A DNA stretch of 64,000 nt from Betaproteobacteria bacterium LSUCC0117 (GCA_030441535.1 JAUJFZ010000002.1:124001-188000); one strand, 5' to 3'; numbered from the stretch's first letter, positions 16,937 through 25,960 are shown. The notes: generated by a model from the letters alone, not told the origin. Numbers and translations: made by a program.

Positions 16937-17659
16937 ATGAGCACATCACCGAACCTCCGAGAGCGCGCACGCGCGCTGTCCGATGCTGAATTTGCGCAGA
17001 TTCCATGGATATCCGCCTTGACAGCCGATGAGCGCGAGCACGTCCGCCAAGACATGCTGGTCACGATTGCGCAACCTGGCGATTACGTCGTCCGCATTGG
17101 GCGCCCCGTGACCTATTGGTTTGGGCTGATTGAGGGGCTGCTCAAGATGAGTAACGATGACCGCCTTGGTTTAGCGATCACGTTTACGGGTATCGCGCCC
17201 GGTGGCTGGTTCGGTGAGGGCACGGTGCTTAAGCGCGAGCCCTATCGATACAACATTCAAGCGTTGCGGGTGAGCCGAGTTGTTGGTATTTCGACAGAGA
17301 TGTTTGACTGGCTCATTGGTCACTCGTTGGGTTTCAATCGTTTCGTGATGTTGCAACTCAATGAGCGTCTGGGGCAGTTCATTGCGGCCCGCGAGATTGA
17401 CCGCATGGGTAGCCCTGACCTGCGGGTTGCGCGCAATTTGGCAGCGATGTTTGAGCCCAAGCTTTACCCCGGTGTTGCCGAGCTGTTGCGCATCACCCAA
17501 CAGGAGTTGGCTTATTTGGTTGGCTTGTCACGGCAACGTGTGAACGAGGCCCTCAAGACCTTATCAGCCTGCGGCTGGATACGGGTTGAATACGGTGGCT
17601 TGCGCGTTCTCAATCTGGATGCCCTGCGGTATGGCGAGTTGCCTGAGCACAGTGCCTAG
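16937..17659 (+). CDS. Crp/Fnr-family transcriptional regulator
   Basis: The 240-residue protein has an N-terminal cyclic-nucleotide-binding-like beta barrel (QPGDYVVRIGRPVTYWFGLIEG, GGWFGEGTVLKREPYRY), a dimerisation helix and a C-terminal winged helix (RITQQELAYLVGLSRQRVNEAL). There is no N-terminal cysteine cluster, so it is not an Fe-S FNR. The recognition helix SRQRVNEAL keeps the first Arg of CRP but replaces the CRP Glu and second Arg by Gln and Glu. That fits a target other than TGTGA. It is divergent from the ligase-transporter operon, and the palindrome at 16865-16882 is the obvious target. The effector is unknown; an acyl-CoA is one possibility, by inference only. Confidence 0.9.
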   Translation: MSTSPNLRERARALSDAEFAQIPWISALTADEREHVRQDMLVTIAQPGDYVVRIGRPVTYWFGLIEGLLKMSNDDRLGLAITFTGIAPGGWFGEGTVLKREPYRYNIQALRVSRVVGISTEMFDWLIGHSLGFNRFVMLQLNERLGQFIAAREIDRMGSPDLRVARNLAAMFEPKLYPGVAELLRITQQELAYLVGLSRQRVNEALKTLSACGWIRVEYGGLRVLNLDALRYGELPEHSA

Positions 17660-17700
17660 TCCTTTCGACGACAGATTTTTTATTTCTTAACCCAATTCTT

Positions 17701-19089
17701 ATGACCTCAAAACCAACCCTCCGCGCGGCAGATGCCCGCCAGAAAAAGAAGAGCGAGGGGCCCAGCAACCGCGCGCCGTTTGACCCCCGCATGCCCAAAA
17801 AGCCGGTACGCGGGAGCGCGCCATTGGCGCGATTCGTCAAACGTGAGCCGTCCCCTGAGGATCTCGCGATCGCGCAAGCCGCGCAGGCGGCGCTGCGTAA
17901 ACTCGACGCGGCCGCTTCACGTCCCGAGACGCCCCGGCGCGAGGATCGCTACGACGACCGCCGAGACGACCGCCGCGATTTCGCGCCTCGACGTGAGTCG
18001 GCTCCTCGCCGGGATGCACCTGCCCACGACGGTTCGTTGGCAGCAAAAGCGGCAGCCGCGTTGCGCGCCTTGGGTGGCGACGCCGCCCCGCGCCGGGCCC
18101 CGAGCCGCAACGCAGATCGCTACGACCGCCCTGAGGGTCGGGACCGTTCTGTTGGCGACGATCGCAGCGATCGCATGGACCGCATGGACGGCAGACCGCG
18201 CGACACCGCGCCCCGCCGGGACATGGCTGCCCCACCCCGTCGCAGTGCGGCACCCGCTGCACGAGCGCCTGTTCAAACCGCCAGCCACCTGGGACCTAAA
18301 ACCGAGGCTGAAAAGGCAGGCGGTATCCGCCTCAACAAGCGCCTAGCCGAGTTGGGGTTATGCTCGCGCCGCGAGGGTGACCAATGGATTGAAAACGGCT
18401 GGGTATTGGTCAATGGCACACCGGGACAAATGGGGCAAACGGTCTCAGAAACCGATCGCGTCGAGGTGTCCCCCGAGGCGCAAGCCGACCAAGCGCAGCA
18501 AGTCACGATCCTGTTGCACAAGCCAATGGGGTACGTCAGTGGGTTGCCCGAGGACGGCCACGAAAGCGCGGCAACCCTGATTGGGCCGCAATCACAATGG
18601 GCGGAAGATCCGACACGCACACGCTTCCAAGCCCGCTTCACACGCGGGTTGGCGCCGGCCGGTCGACTGGACATTGACTCAACAGGCCTCATTGTGTTTA
18701 CGCAAAACGGCATCATTGCGCGCACACTGATCGGCGAGAACTCGAACATTGAAAAAGAGTATTTGGTCCGCGTGCATTGGATCGGCGACGGACAGAGCGC
18801 ACCGGTTGAAACCGATGTCCAGTCGGTATTTCCGGAGGAGCGTTTGGCGTTGCTGCGCGAGGGCCTAGAGCTTGACAACCAACGGCTGCGTCCAGCCAAA
18901 GTCAGCTGGCAGAACACGGAGCAATTACGCTTTGTTTTGCGCGAGGGTAAGAAGCGACAAATCCGACGGATGTGTGAACAGGTGGGTTTGAAGGTGGTGG
19001 GTTTGAAACGCGTGCGTATCGGCTCCATCAATTTGGCCCAACTCCCTGTCGGTCAGTGGCGCTACCTCGGCCCACACGAGCGTTTTTAA
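17701..19089 (+). CDS. RsuA/RluB/RluF-family rRNA pseudouridine synthase with long charged N-terminal tail
   Basis: This enzyme isomerises a specific uridine in rRNA. An S4 RNA-binding domain lies at about 208-255 (LNKRLAELGLCSRREGD). The catalytic domain contains GRLDIDSTGL with the catalytic Asp at 324. The C-terminal motif is REGKKRQIRRMCEQVG, followed by RVRIGSINLAQLPVGQWR, which looks closest to RluF. The first ~200 residues are a low-complexity Arg/Asp/Ala/Pro-rich tail with repeated DDRR-like units, likely disordered and RNA-binding. Such tails are common in Burkholderiales homologues but are not part of the fold. The exact rRNA site cannot be assigned from sequence alone. Confidence 0.88.
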   Translation: MTSKPTLRAADARQKKKSEGPSNRAPFDPRMPKKPVRGSAPLARFVKREPSPEDLAIAQAAQAALRKLDAAASRPETPRREDRYDDRRDDRRDFAPRRESAPRRDAPAHDGSLAAKAAAALRALGGDAAPRRAPSRNADRYDRPEGRDRSVGDDRSDRMDRMDGRPRDTAPRRDMAAPPRRSAAPAARAPVQTASHLGPKTEAEKAGGIRLNKRLAELGLCSRREGDQWIENGWVLVNGTPGQMGQTVSETDRVEVSPEAQADQAQQVTILLHKPMGYVSGLPEDGHESAATLIGPQSQWAEDPTRTRFQARFTRGLAPAGRLDIDSTGLIVFTQNGIIARTLIGENSNIEKEYLVRVHWIGDGQSAPVETDVQSVFPEERLALLREGLELDNQRLRPAKVSWQNTEQLRFVLREGKKRQIRRMCEQVGLKVVGLKRVRIGSINLAQLPVGQWRYLGPHERF

Positions 19090-19093
19090 CCCC

Positions 19094-19121
19094 CTTGAAA
19101 ACCAGTGCTTGGCCCCCATTT
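19094..19121 (+). promoter_or_regulatory. sigma-32 heat-shock promoter of htpG
   Basis: CTTGAAA at 19094-19100 and CCCCATTT at 19114-19121, separated by 13 bases, match the RpoH consensus CTTGAAA-N11-16-CCCCATnT at every defined base. Transcription should start near 19128, giving a leader of about 65 nt. The -10 box is one arm of a 9-bp inverted repeat (19111-19119 with 19123-19131, loop TTG), which might allow extra control or be coincidental. Confidence 0.9.
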
Positions 19122-19192
19122 GATGGGGGTCGCCCTGTTGGGTGAGCGCCTCGAATTTGTATTTAATTGATCTGTCGAAGAGAAACCAACCC

Positions 19193-21124
19193 ATGACAAA
19201 AAAGACCCTTGCCTTTCAGGCGGAAGTGGCCCAACTGCTTCACTTGGTCACGCACTCGCTGTATTCCAATCCCGATATTTTTGTACGCGAGTTGATATCA
19301 AACGCGTCTGATGCCTGTGACAAGCTGCGTTTTGAGGCCCTGAATGCACCCGCCTTATTTGAAGATGCGCCAGATCTGGCCATCCGTGTGTCGTTTGACA
19401 AGACGGCCAAGACCGTCACGATTACGGACAACGGTATTGGCTTGAGTGCCCAAGAGGCCATCGATAACTTGGGCACCATCGCTAAAAGTGGTACCCGTGA
19501 TTTCGTGAGCAAACTGTCGGGTGACCAAAAGAAAGACTCGCAGTTGATTGGTCAATTTGGCGTCGGCTTTTATTCCGGCTACATCGTTGCCGACCGCATC
19601 ACGGTCGAGTCTCGCCGCGCTGGTTTGCCGGCTGCCGAAGGCGTTCGCTGGGTCAGTGGCGGCACGGGTGAGTTTGAGGTTGAAGCCATTGAGCGCGCTG
19701 AGCGCGGCACCAGCATCACCCTGCACCTGCGGGATGACAAAACGGAATACCTCGACCGCTGGAAGTTGAAGCAGGTCATTGAGCGCTACTCAGACCACAT
19801 CAGCCTGCCCATTGAAATGCCCAAGGAAGAGTGGAACGAGGAAGCTAAGACTTACGAAATTAAAGACGAGTGGGAAGCCGTCAACTCGGCGAGTGCGTTG
19901 TGGACGCGCAGCAAAAAAGACATCACCGATGAGCAGTACAAAGCGTTCTACAAAAACATCAGCCACGATTTTGAGGAACCCCTGACCTGGTCGCACAACC
20001 GGGTGGAAGGCAGTACCGAGTACACCCAGCTGTTGTATGTGCCTAAAAAAGCGCGTCAAGACTTGTGGAGTCGGGATAGCAAGCCGGGCATCAAGTTGTA
20101 TGTCAAGCGGGTGTTCATTACTGACGAGGCGGAAACCTTGATGCCCAACTACCTGCGCTTCGTGCACGGTGTCGTTGACAGCGCCGACTTGCCTTTGAAT
20201 GTGAGCCGTGAGTTGTTGCAAGAGAGCCGCGACGTCCGCGCTATCCGCGAAGGTAATACCCGTCGCGTGCTGGGCATGCTGGAGGATTTGGCCAAACGCG
20301 CTGCAGAAAAGCCCGCTGACGATGCCGATGCAGCAGCAGCAGAAGGCGATGCCGAGACGGCACCAGTCGTTGACTACAACGCGTTCTATGCCGAGTTCGG
20401 CGCCGTGCTGAAAGAGGGTTTGGGCGAGGATTTTGCCAACCGCGAAAAGATTGCCGGCTTGCTGCGTTTCGCGACGTCGACCACCGATACGGTGTCAGTC
20501 AGCTTGGCTGATTACAAGGCGCGGATGAAAGACGGCCAAGAGGCGATTTACTACATCACCGCAGAGACGCAATCAGCCGCGCGTAACAGCCCGCAGTTAG
20601 AAGTCTTCAAGAAGAAGGGCATTGAAGTCTTGTTGATGACCGATCGCGTTGACGAGTGGGCCCTGTCCTTTTTGAATGAGTTTGACGGCACCCCCATGCA
20701 AAGCGTGGCCAAGGGCGCCGTCGATCTGGGTAAGTTGCAGGATGAGGCGGAAAAGAAGGCCGCCGAAACAGCCGCTGAGTCGTTCAAGCCGACGCTTGAA
20801 AGGCTGAAAGAAGCGCTCAAGGACAAAGCCAAGGACGTCCGTGTCACCACCCGTTTGGTAGATAGCCCAGCCTGTTTGGTGGTCGAGGATGGGGAGTACT
20901 CCACGCAGCTGGCACGACTGCTCAAGCAAGCGGGCCAGAAGGCGCCTGAGGTTAAGCCCATTCTTGAAATCAACGCTGAGCACGCGTTGGTTAAAAAATT
21001 GGAGGGCACGCCTGCGTTCGATGACTTGGCCAACATCCTGTTCGACCAAGCGTTGTTGGCCGAAGGTGGTTTACCGGAAGACCCCGCCAGCTATGTGCGC
21101 CGCGTGAACGCGTTGCTGGTCTGA
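19193..21124 (+). CDS. htpG: molecular chaperone HtpG (Hsp90)
   Basis: This is a cytoplasmic ATP-dependent Hsp90 chaperone dimer. From the ATG at 19193 it has 643 residues, close to the family norm. The GHKL ATPase domain shows NASDACDKLRFEAL, DNGIGL and GQFGVGFYSGY. The middle domain retains SRELLQESRDVRAIR with the catalytic Arg region. The C-terminal dimerisation domain is complete. GAAGAGA upstream supports this start over an open frame from 19142. The gene stands alone between a sigma-32 promoter and a strong terminator. Confidence 0.97.
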   Translation: MTKKTLAFQAEVAQLLHLVTHSLYSNPDIFVRELISNASDACDKLRFEALNAPALFEDAPDLAIRVSFDKTAKTVTITDNGIGLSAQEAIDNLGTIAKSGTRDFVSKLSGDQKKDSQLIGQFGVGFYSGYIVADRITVESRRAGLPAAEGVRWVSGGTGEFEVEAIERAERGTSITLHLRDDKTEYLDRWKLKQVIERYSDHISLPIEMPKEEWNEEAKTYEIKDEWEAVNSASALWTRSKKDITDEQYKAFYKNISHDFEEPLTWSHNRVEGSTEYTQLLYVPKKARQDLWSRDSKPGIKLYVKRVFITDEAETLMPNYLRFVHGVVDSADLPLNVSRELLQESRDVRAIREGNTRRVLGMLEDLAKRAAEKPADDADAAAAEGDAETAPVVDYNAFYAEFGAVLKEGLGEDFANREKIAGLLRFATSTTDTVSVSLADYKARMKDGQEAIYYITAETQSAARNSPQLEVFKKKGIEVLLMTDRVDEWALSFLNEFDGTPMQSVAKGAVDLGKLQDEAEKKAAETAAESFKPTLERLKEALKDKAKDVRVTTRLVDSPACLVVEDGEYSTQLARLLKQAGQKAPEVKPILEINAEHALVKKLEGTPAFDDLANILFDQALLAEGGLPEDPASYVRRVNALLV

Positions 21125-21159
21125 TCCTCGCGATGCCGCTCGGCGGCAACGACTAATCG

Positions 21160-21192
21160 AAGCCCCGCTTCAGACCTGGAGCGGGGCTTTTT
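21160..21192 (+). terminator. intrinsic terminator of htpG
   Basis: A 9-bp stem, AAGCCCCGC (21160-21168) with GCGGGGCTT (21181-21189), closes a 12-base loop and is followed by a run of T at 21188-21192. The opposite strand has an A-run on the other side, so it may partly serve srkA as well. The hairpin covers the last codons and stop of the convergent srkA gene. Confidence 0.88.
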
Positions 21193-22171
21193 CCATGGAC
21201 TCAATCTGGTCGTTGATCAGGCCGACCTGTCCATGCCAGTAGTCAGCCGTACCGAACCAAGGGAAGTTGGCCTGAAAAGCGGGGTCATCCCACCGGCGCG
21301 CCAGCCACGCGCTGTAGTGAATCATGCGTAAGGTGCGCAGCGGCTCGATGAGGGCGAGCTCGCGCCGGTCGAAGGGGCGCAGTTGTTCGTACCCATCTAA
21401 AACAGCGCTGAGGGCTTGGGTCTGTTGCAGGCGTTCGCCGGACAGCAGCATCCACAGGTCTTGAATGGCAGGGCCGGTGCGGGCATCGTCGAGATCCACA
21501 AAGTGTGGCCCGTGCGTGGGGGTCCACAAAATATTGCCGGGGTGGCAGTCGCCGTGCAGGCGGATCAGGGCACCGTCAAAGTGGTGCCACGCTGCTTCGG
21601 CCACTTCAAGGGCGCGGTCGCAAGCAGCCACCCAAGGGCTCTCGACATCCAGTGGCAGTGCCTGCAGGTCGAGCAGGGCTTGTTTAGATGCGTGACCGAA
21701 GGTCATGGGATTGAGCGCTGGGCGGTGCGCAAAAGGCCGCGCTGCCCCCACGTTATGCAGCCGCGCCATTAGGCGGCCGATCCACTCCAAAACCTCCCAG
21801 TCGTCTAGCTCAGGTCGACGCCCGCCCTTACGCGGGCTGACCGAGAACCGAAACCCATTGAAACGGTGCATCGTCTGGTCGTTAAGCCGAAGGGGCGCCA
21901 CCATTGGGACATCGGCATCGGCGAGTTCCCAAGCAAACGCGTGCTCTTCTTCGATGGCCTCATCTGACCAGCGGTTGGGGCGGTAGAACTTGGCAACAAC
22001 GGGGCTTTCGACGCCATCAGGCGCCTCATCGAGGTGGCATTGCACCACGCGGTTCTCGTAGGAGCTGAGCGCCATCAAACGACCATCCCCCATCAAACCG
22101 GTACTGGCCAGCGCGTCGAGCATGACGTCTGGTGTGAGTGCCTCGTAGGCATGCGTGGGGTGATCAGTCAT
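21170..22171 (-). CDS. srkA: stress response Ser/Thr protein kinase SrkA (YihE)
   Basis: SrkA/YihE is a Hanks-like kinase with an aminoglycoside-phosphotransferase fold that protects stressed cells from toxin-mediated death. The 333-residue product has the ATP-binding VVAKFYRP with its Lys, the catalytic loop RLHGDCHPGNILW and the metal-binding FVDLDDARTGP. The N-terminal YENRVVQC also matches the family. I start at MTDHPTHAY (22171) because the longer frame to 22204 would cross the divergent methyltransferase promoter. The start has no strong ribosome site and lies 21 bases from the divergent gene. Confidence 0.92.
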   Translation of the reverse strand: MTDHPTHAYEALTPDVMLDALASTGLMGDGRLMALSSYENRVVQCHLDEAPDGVESPVVAKFYRPNRWSDEAIEEEHAFAWELADADVPMVAPLRLNDQTMHRFNGFRFSVSPRKGGRRPELDDWEVLEWIGRLMARLHNVGAARPFAHRPALNPMTFGHASKQALLDLQALPLDVESPWVAACDRALEVAEAAWHHFDGALIRLHGDCHPGNILWTPTHGPHFVDLDDARTGPAIQDLWMLLSGERLQQTQALSAVLDGYEQLRPFDRRELALIEPLRTLRMIHYSAWLARRWDDPAFQANFPWFGTADYWHGQVGLINDQIESMEKAPLQV

Positions 22172-22192
22172 GCCCAGCATTATGATGGCGGG

Positions 22193-23080
22193 ATGTCTAA
22201 ACACCCGAAAGGCGGCGCCAAATCGCCCGCCAAAACGCTGAATGAGCAGCTGCCAGAACTGCGACCTGGGCAGTCAGTGGCGCTGTTGCAAGCCCTGCAC
22301 ATCTTGACCCGTGACGGTCGGATCAACCAAGACACGCGACGCAAGTTGAAGCAGGTTTATCACTTGGTGCAATTCATCGAGCCGCTGATTGTGGACATGG
22401 CGAAGGACCAAACCAACGTCAGTTTGGTGGACCATGGTGCGGGCAAGTCCTACTTGGGTTTCATTTTGTATGACCTGGTCTTCAAGGGGCTGGGGTTTGG
22501 CGATGTGATTGGCGTCGAGAGCCGCGAGGAGTTGGTCACGCGGTCTATTGAGTTGGCCCAAGATTTGGGTTTTGAGCGGATGCGTTTCTACGCATTGAAA
22601 GTGGCGGAGGCCATGACGGATACCCGTATTCCCGAGCGGGTCGACATGGTTACGGCTTTGCACGCGTGCGATACCGCGACCGACGACGCCATCAGTTTTG
22701 GGTTGGCACGACACGCCAAGGCCATGGTGCTGGTGCCCTGTTGCCAAGCGGAAATGGCCGGTGTGCTGCGTCAAAACCGAGGTTTGAAATTGGCGCGTAC
22801 CCCGCTGTCTGAATTATGGCGACACCCCCTCCACACGCGGGAGTTTGGTAGCCAAATGACCAACGTGTTGCGTTGTTTGCGTTTGGAGGCCAGCGGTTAT
22901 AGCGTCACCGTGACCGAGTTGGTGGGGTGGGAGCACTCGATGAAAAACGAGTTGATCTTGGCGAAGTGGACCGGACGCGCGAACGCGGGTGCACAGCAGC
23001 GCATTGAGGAGATTCTTTCTGAGATGGGGCTCACAGCATTGGGTGAGCGATTTTTACCTGCCCGCTTGCTGTCAGCGTAA
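22193..23080 (+). CDS. class I SAM-dependent methyltransferase (Methyltransf_32-like)
   Basis: A Rossmann-fold methyltransferase of 295 residues. Motif I is unusual but clear in DHGAGKSYLGFILYDLV. It is followed by the acidic loop GVESREELVTRS, the motif HACDTATDDAI and the downstream VPCCQAEM. These features match the Methyltransf_32 (class I) group, whose substrates are poorly known. The ATG at 22193 has no ribosome site, but TATGAT ends six bases before it, so the message could be leaderless. An open frame reaching back to 22034 runs antisense to srkA and is rejected. Confidence 0.82.
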   Translation: MSKHPKGGAKSPAKTLNEQLPELRPGQSVALLQALHILTRDGRINQDTRRKLKQVYHLVQFIEPLIVDMAKDQTNVSLVDHGAGKSYLGFILYDLVFKGLGFGDVIGVESREELVTRSIELAQDLGFERMRFYALKVAEAMTDTRIPERVDMVTALHACDTATDDAISFGLARHAKAMVLVPCCQAEMAGVLRQNRGLKLARTPLSELWRHPLHTREFGSQMTNVLRCLRLEASGYSVTVTELVGWEHSMKNELILAKWTGRANAGAQQRIEEILSEMGLTALGERFLPARLLSA

Positions 23081-23974
23081 CAACACCAACGCCACACCCG
23101 CGATCGCCAGAATGGCGCCAATCCAAGCCCCGCTGGCAGGTGCGCGACCAAATTTAAGCCACAACAACGGCAAGATGATGACGGGTGACAGTGCAGACAA
23201 TACCCCTGCGCTACCGACCGGTCCTTCACGCAGCGACCACAACAACAAGCCCACGCCCAAGCCCATGCCAACCCAGCCACTGACCGCGGTTTGAAATAAA
23301 ACGTGGCGCGTCGGCGGTTGCTGTGCACGCCCAAAGCGCGGGCTGATAAACCCCACCAGCACCAACGCCAACAGGGCCGTCGTGACGCGCACCGCGGAGG
23401 CGAGCACGGGGTCAAACCCGCCGGATAAATCCATCGCTGGCTTGGCGATCAAGGCCCCCAATGCTTGCGCGAATGCGGCGGTCAGCGCCAGTGCGATACC
23501 TGAGAGCGTATTGGGCGAACTGTCCCACGGATGCGCCGCGCTTTTGTGTTGTCCCCACGCGACCGCGACCATCACGCCAGCGACTGTGATGGCTGCACCC
23601 AAGTAAACCTGAGCCCCCAAGCGTTCGTTCAAAAACAAGTAACCCAAGAGTGCGGTGAAGAGGGCGTGTGTGGCGAACAGTACCCCGCTACGGCGTGGGC
23701 CAAGCCGGTTCATGGCGGCGAATAAGGTGGTGTCACCGAGGAAGATACCGACCAATCCACTCAGTACCATCAGACCCCAAGTGTCCATCCCCAAGGGCGG
23801 GAAGCGGGATGCGAAAACCGCAATTGACCACAGCAAAAGTGCGACAAAAAACATGCGCCAACGCACGAATGCGATAGCGCCCAAGTGTTTGGCAGGTTCC
23901 GCTGAGATGACAGCGCTCGCCGCCCAGCACGTCGCGGCACCGAGGGCGAGGAAATCGTAATAGTGGGGCGTCAC
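23072..23974 (-). CDS. EamA/DMT-family transporter
   Basis: An integral membrane protein of 300 residues with about ten helices in two EamA repeats. The conserved segments include FLGDTTLFAAMNRLGPRRSGVLF in the first repeat and PVGSAGVLSALSPVIILPL in the second. Family members export metabolites such as amino acids or sugars; the substrate here is unknown. Its ATG overlaps the stop of the preceding ABC permease gene by four bases, implying translational coupling. Its 3' end overlaps the convergent methyltransferase gene by nine bases. Confidence 0.9.
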   Translation of the reverse strand: MTPHYYDFLALGAATCWAASAVISAEPAKHLGAIAFVRWRMFFVALLLWSIAVFASRFPPLGMDTWGLMVLSGLVGIFLGDTTLFAAMNRLGPRRSGVLFATHALFTALLGYLFLNERLGAQVYLGAAITVAGVMVAVAWGQHKSAAHPWDSSPNTLSGIALALTAAFAQALGALIAKPAMDLSGGFDPVLASAVRVTTALLALVLVGFISPRFGRAQQPPTRHVLFQTAVSGWVGMGLGVGLLLWSLREGPVGSAGVLSALSPVIILPLLWLKFGRAPASGAWIGAILAIAGVALVLLR

Positions 23975-24837
23975 ATGGCGAAACGCTTGCGCGTGAGGGC
24001 CAACGCAAGCCAGAAGCCGGCCACCGCGTAAGCCACCAGTATCAGCACATGCGTGAGGGCATTACTGGGCCACTCATCCATGAACAGGGGGCGCACCAGT
24101 GCCACGGCATTCGCCAGCGGCAGCGCTTCAGCAATGCGTGCCACCCAAGGGGGCAGCTGGTTGAGGGGGAAGAACACCCCACTCAAAAACATCATCGGCG
24201 TTAAGAACAGCGTGAAGTAATAGGTGAAGAAGTCATAGCCTTTCGCCAGCGCATTGAAGACCAAGGCTAAGCAACTGAAAGTGATACCCGTTAGAAGCAA
24301 CACCGGCCAAGCCAACAGCAGGTGCGTACTGGTGCTGATGTTGAGCGCCAGCATGACCAACATGATGGCAGTCGTTGTGAACAGCGATTTGAATGCCGCC
24401 CACAGCATTTCGGCCAGCACCACGTTGTCAAGGCTGACGGGGGCATTCATGATGCCATCCCAGGTCTTTTGCACGTGCATGCGCGAAAACGCCGAGTACA
24501 AGGCCTCGAAAGAGGCGGCATTCATGGCGCTCATGCAAATGCTGCCACTGGCTAAAAACAGCAGGTAGGGCACGGCGGTGCCGTTGAAGTTCACGCTGCC
24601 GACCAAGGCGCCCATGCCATAGCCGAAGGCCACCAACCAAATCAGTGGTTCAGCGATGTTGCCGACCAAACTCGGAATTGCCAGTTTGCGCCAAACCAGA
24701 AAGTTGCGCATGAACACCGGGCGGAAAGAGCCATCGAGTTTGGGCGCGCGCCAAGGATTCAGCGAAGGGCCTCCCCAGACACGGCGGTAGCGCTTGCGGG
24801 GTTCCGTGGGCGGCGTTTCTTGTGCGATCTCAGTCAT
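23971..24837 (-). CDS. ABC-2 type transporter permease (NodJ-like)
   Basis: The membrane subunit of a two-gene ABC exporter, with 288 residues and six predicted helices. The family features are VWRKLAIPSLVGNIAEPLIWLVAFGYGMG near the first helix and PMMFLSGVFFPLNQLPPWV near the last, which is typical of the NodJ/ABC-2 group. A hydrophilic N-terminus of about 40 residues precedes helix 1. It follows the ATPase gene by four bases. NodIJ-like pairs are widespread outside rhizobia, and no nodulation role is implied. Confidence 0.9.
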   Translation of the reverse strand: MTEIAQETPPTEPRKRYRRVWGGPSLNPWRAPKLDGSFRPVFMRNFLVWRKLAIPSLVGNIAEPLIWLVAFGYGMGALVGSVNFNGTAVPYLLFLASGSICMSAMNAASFEALYSAFSRMHVQKTWDGIMNAPVSLDNVVLAEMLWAAFKSLFTTTAIMLVMLALNISTSTHLLLAWPVLLLTGITFSCLALVFNALAKGYDFFTYYFTLFLTPMMFLSGVFFPLNQLPPWVARIAEALPLANAVALVRPLFMDEWPSNALTHVLILVAYAVAGFWLALALTRKRFAM

Positions 24838-24841
24838 GGCT

Positions 24842-25822
24842 TTATGCGCCCTCCCTGATTTGGCGACCTGTGAGTTTTAAGAACAGGTCTTCGAGATTGG
24901 CGGGGCGATGTAAGGTGCGCAAACTGGGCTGGCGTGCCAGCTCAAGCAGCAAACTTGCCGCGTGGTGCGTGTAGAAGAAAACTGTGTCACCGACCAACTC
25001 GGCGCGGTCTGCGCGGGAGCGAATGGGCGCAGTGATCAGCTGCTGCGCACCCGGCCCATATACCTCGACGACCTCTGGCTCAATGTGCTGGGCGATCAGT
25101 TCGCGGGGCGTTCCCTCTGCCAACTTGCGCCCGTGGTCAATCACCAGCAGGCGGTCGCACAGGCGTTCCGCTTCATCCATGAAGTGAGTCGTCAGCAAAA
25201 TAGACTTGCCCACTTGTAACAACTGCTGCAAGCGCTCCCACATGAGGTGTCGGGCTTGCGGGTCAAGGCCGGTAGTGGGTTCATCGAGTACCAGCAAACG
25301 GGGGTTGTTGACCAAAGCACGCGCCAGGCTGAGCCGTCGCTTCATACCGCCCGACAACTCGCCTGGTCGGGCATTGGCTTTTTGTGCGAGTACCGCAAAG
25401 TCGAGTAACCCCGGCGTGCGGGCACGCAGTTCATCGCGGCCCAGGCCGAAATAGCTGCCATAGACCCAAATGTTTTCTTCGCAAGTGAAGTCGGGGTCGA
25501 GGGTGTCCATCTGACTCACCACACCCAACTCGGCCTTGATGGCGAGCGCATCTTGCGGCATTTGCAGGGCTTGACCATGCACGCTGCTGTAGCCAATGTG
25601 GCCCGCATCGGGCGGCGTAAGGCCCAAGCACATGCGGATCGTGGTGGTTTTACCCGCGCCGTTGGGGCCAATGATGCCAAGGCACTCGCCCGGATTAATG
25701 GAAAAACTGAGGTCTTGTACGACGGTGTTGTCGCCGAAGCGCTTCACCAGGTTTTCGCAGTGAAGCAGTGGCGCCGTCTCGGTCGACGGGCGGGTGGCGT
25801 TGTCCATGAGTTCATCGTCCAT
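24842..25822 (-). CDS. ABC transporter ATP-binding protein (NodI-like)
   Basis: The ATPase of the same exporter. Walker A is GPNGAGKTT, the signature LSGGMKRRL and Walker B LLVLDEPTTGLDP, with the H-loop LLTTHFMDEAERL. The long C-terminal region ending in LEDLFLKLTGRQIRE is typical of NodI/DrrA ATPases. The start is uncertain: ATGs at 25852, 25822 and 25807 all precede the conserved LLHCENLVKRFGD, and none has a convincing ribosome site. The open frame continues to 26284, but that portion is antisense to psd and resembles no ABC protein. Confidence 0.87.
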   Translation of the reverse strand: MDDELMDNATRPSTETAPLLHCENLVKRFGDNTVVQDLSFSINPGECLGIIGPNGAGKTTTIRMCLGLTPPDAGHIGYSSVHGQALQMPQDALAIKAELGVVSQMDTLDPDFTCEENIWVYGSYFGLGRDELRARTPGLLDFAVLAQKANARPGELSGGMKRRLSLARALVNNPRLLVLDEPTTGLDPQARHLMWERLQQLLQVGKSILLTTHFMDEAERLCDRLLVIDHGRKLAEGTPRELIAQHIEPEVVEVYGPGAQQLITAPIRSRADRAELVGDTVFFYTHHAASLLLELARQPSLRTLHRPANLEDLFLKLTGRQIREGA

Positions 25823-25960
25823 GGCGACTAAGTCTAGCGCCTCAGAGGCCATTTGTTGATGCAGCGCATAGAATTGGGGCGACAAAAGTGGGCTTTTTAA
25901 CCAATCGCCCTGCTTGATCGCTGAGGCGATAAATCTTTCTTCTGATACAAGGGGTTTTTT

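Noticed and set aside
17657..17674. A second full Crp/Fnr operator before the pseudouridine synthase gene
   Set aside because: Only one arm (TTCGACGACA) matches; the opposite arm is poor, so it is reported only as a half-site echo.
19111..19131. Hairpin after the pseudouridine synthase gene read as a terminator
   Set aside because: No T-run follows, and its left arm is the -10 box of a consensus sigma-32 promoter.
23971..25822. Nodulation factor export (nodIJ) as function of the ABC pair
   Set aside because: NodIJ-like exporters are widespread in betaproteobacteria and no nod genes are present, so only the family is named.
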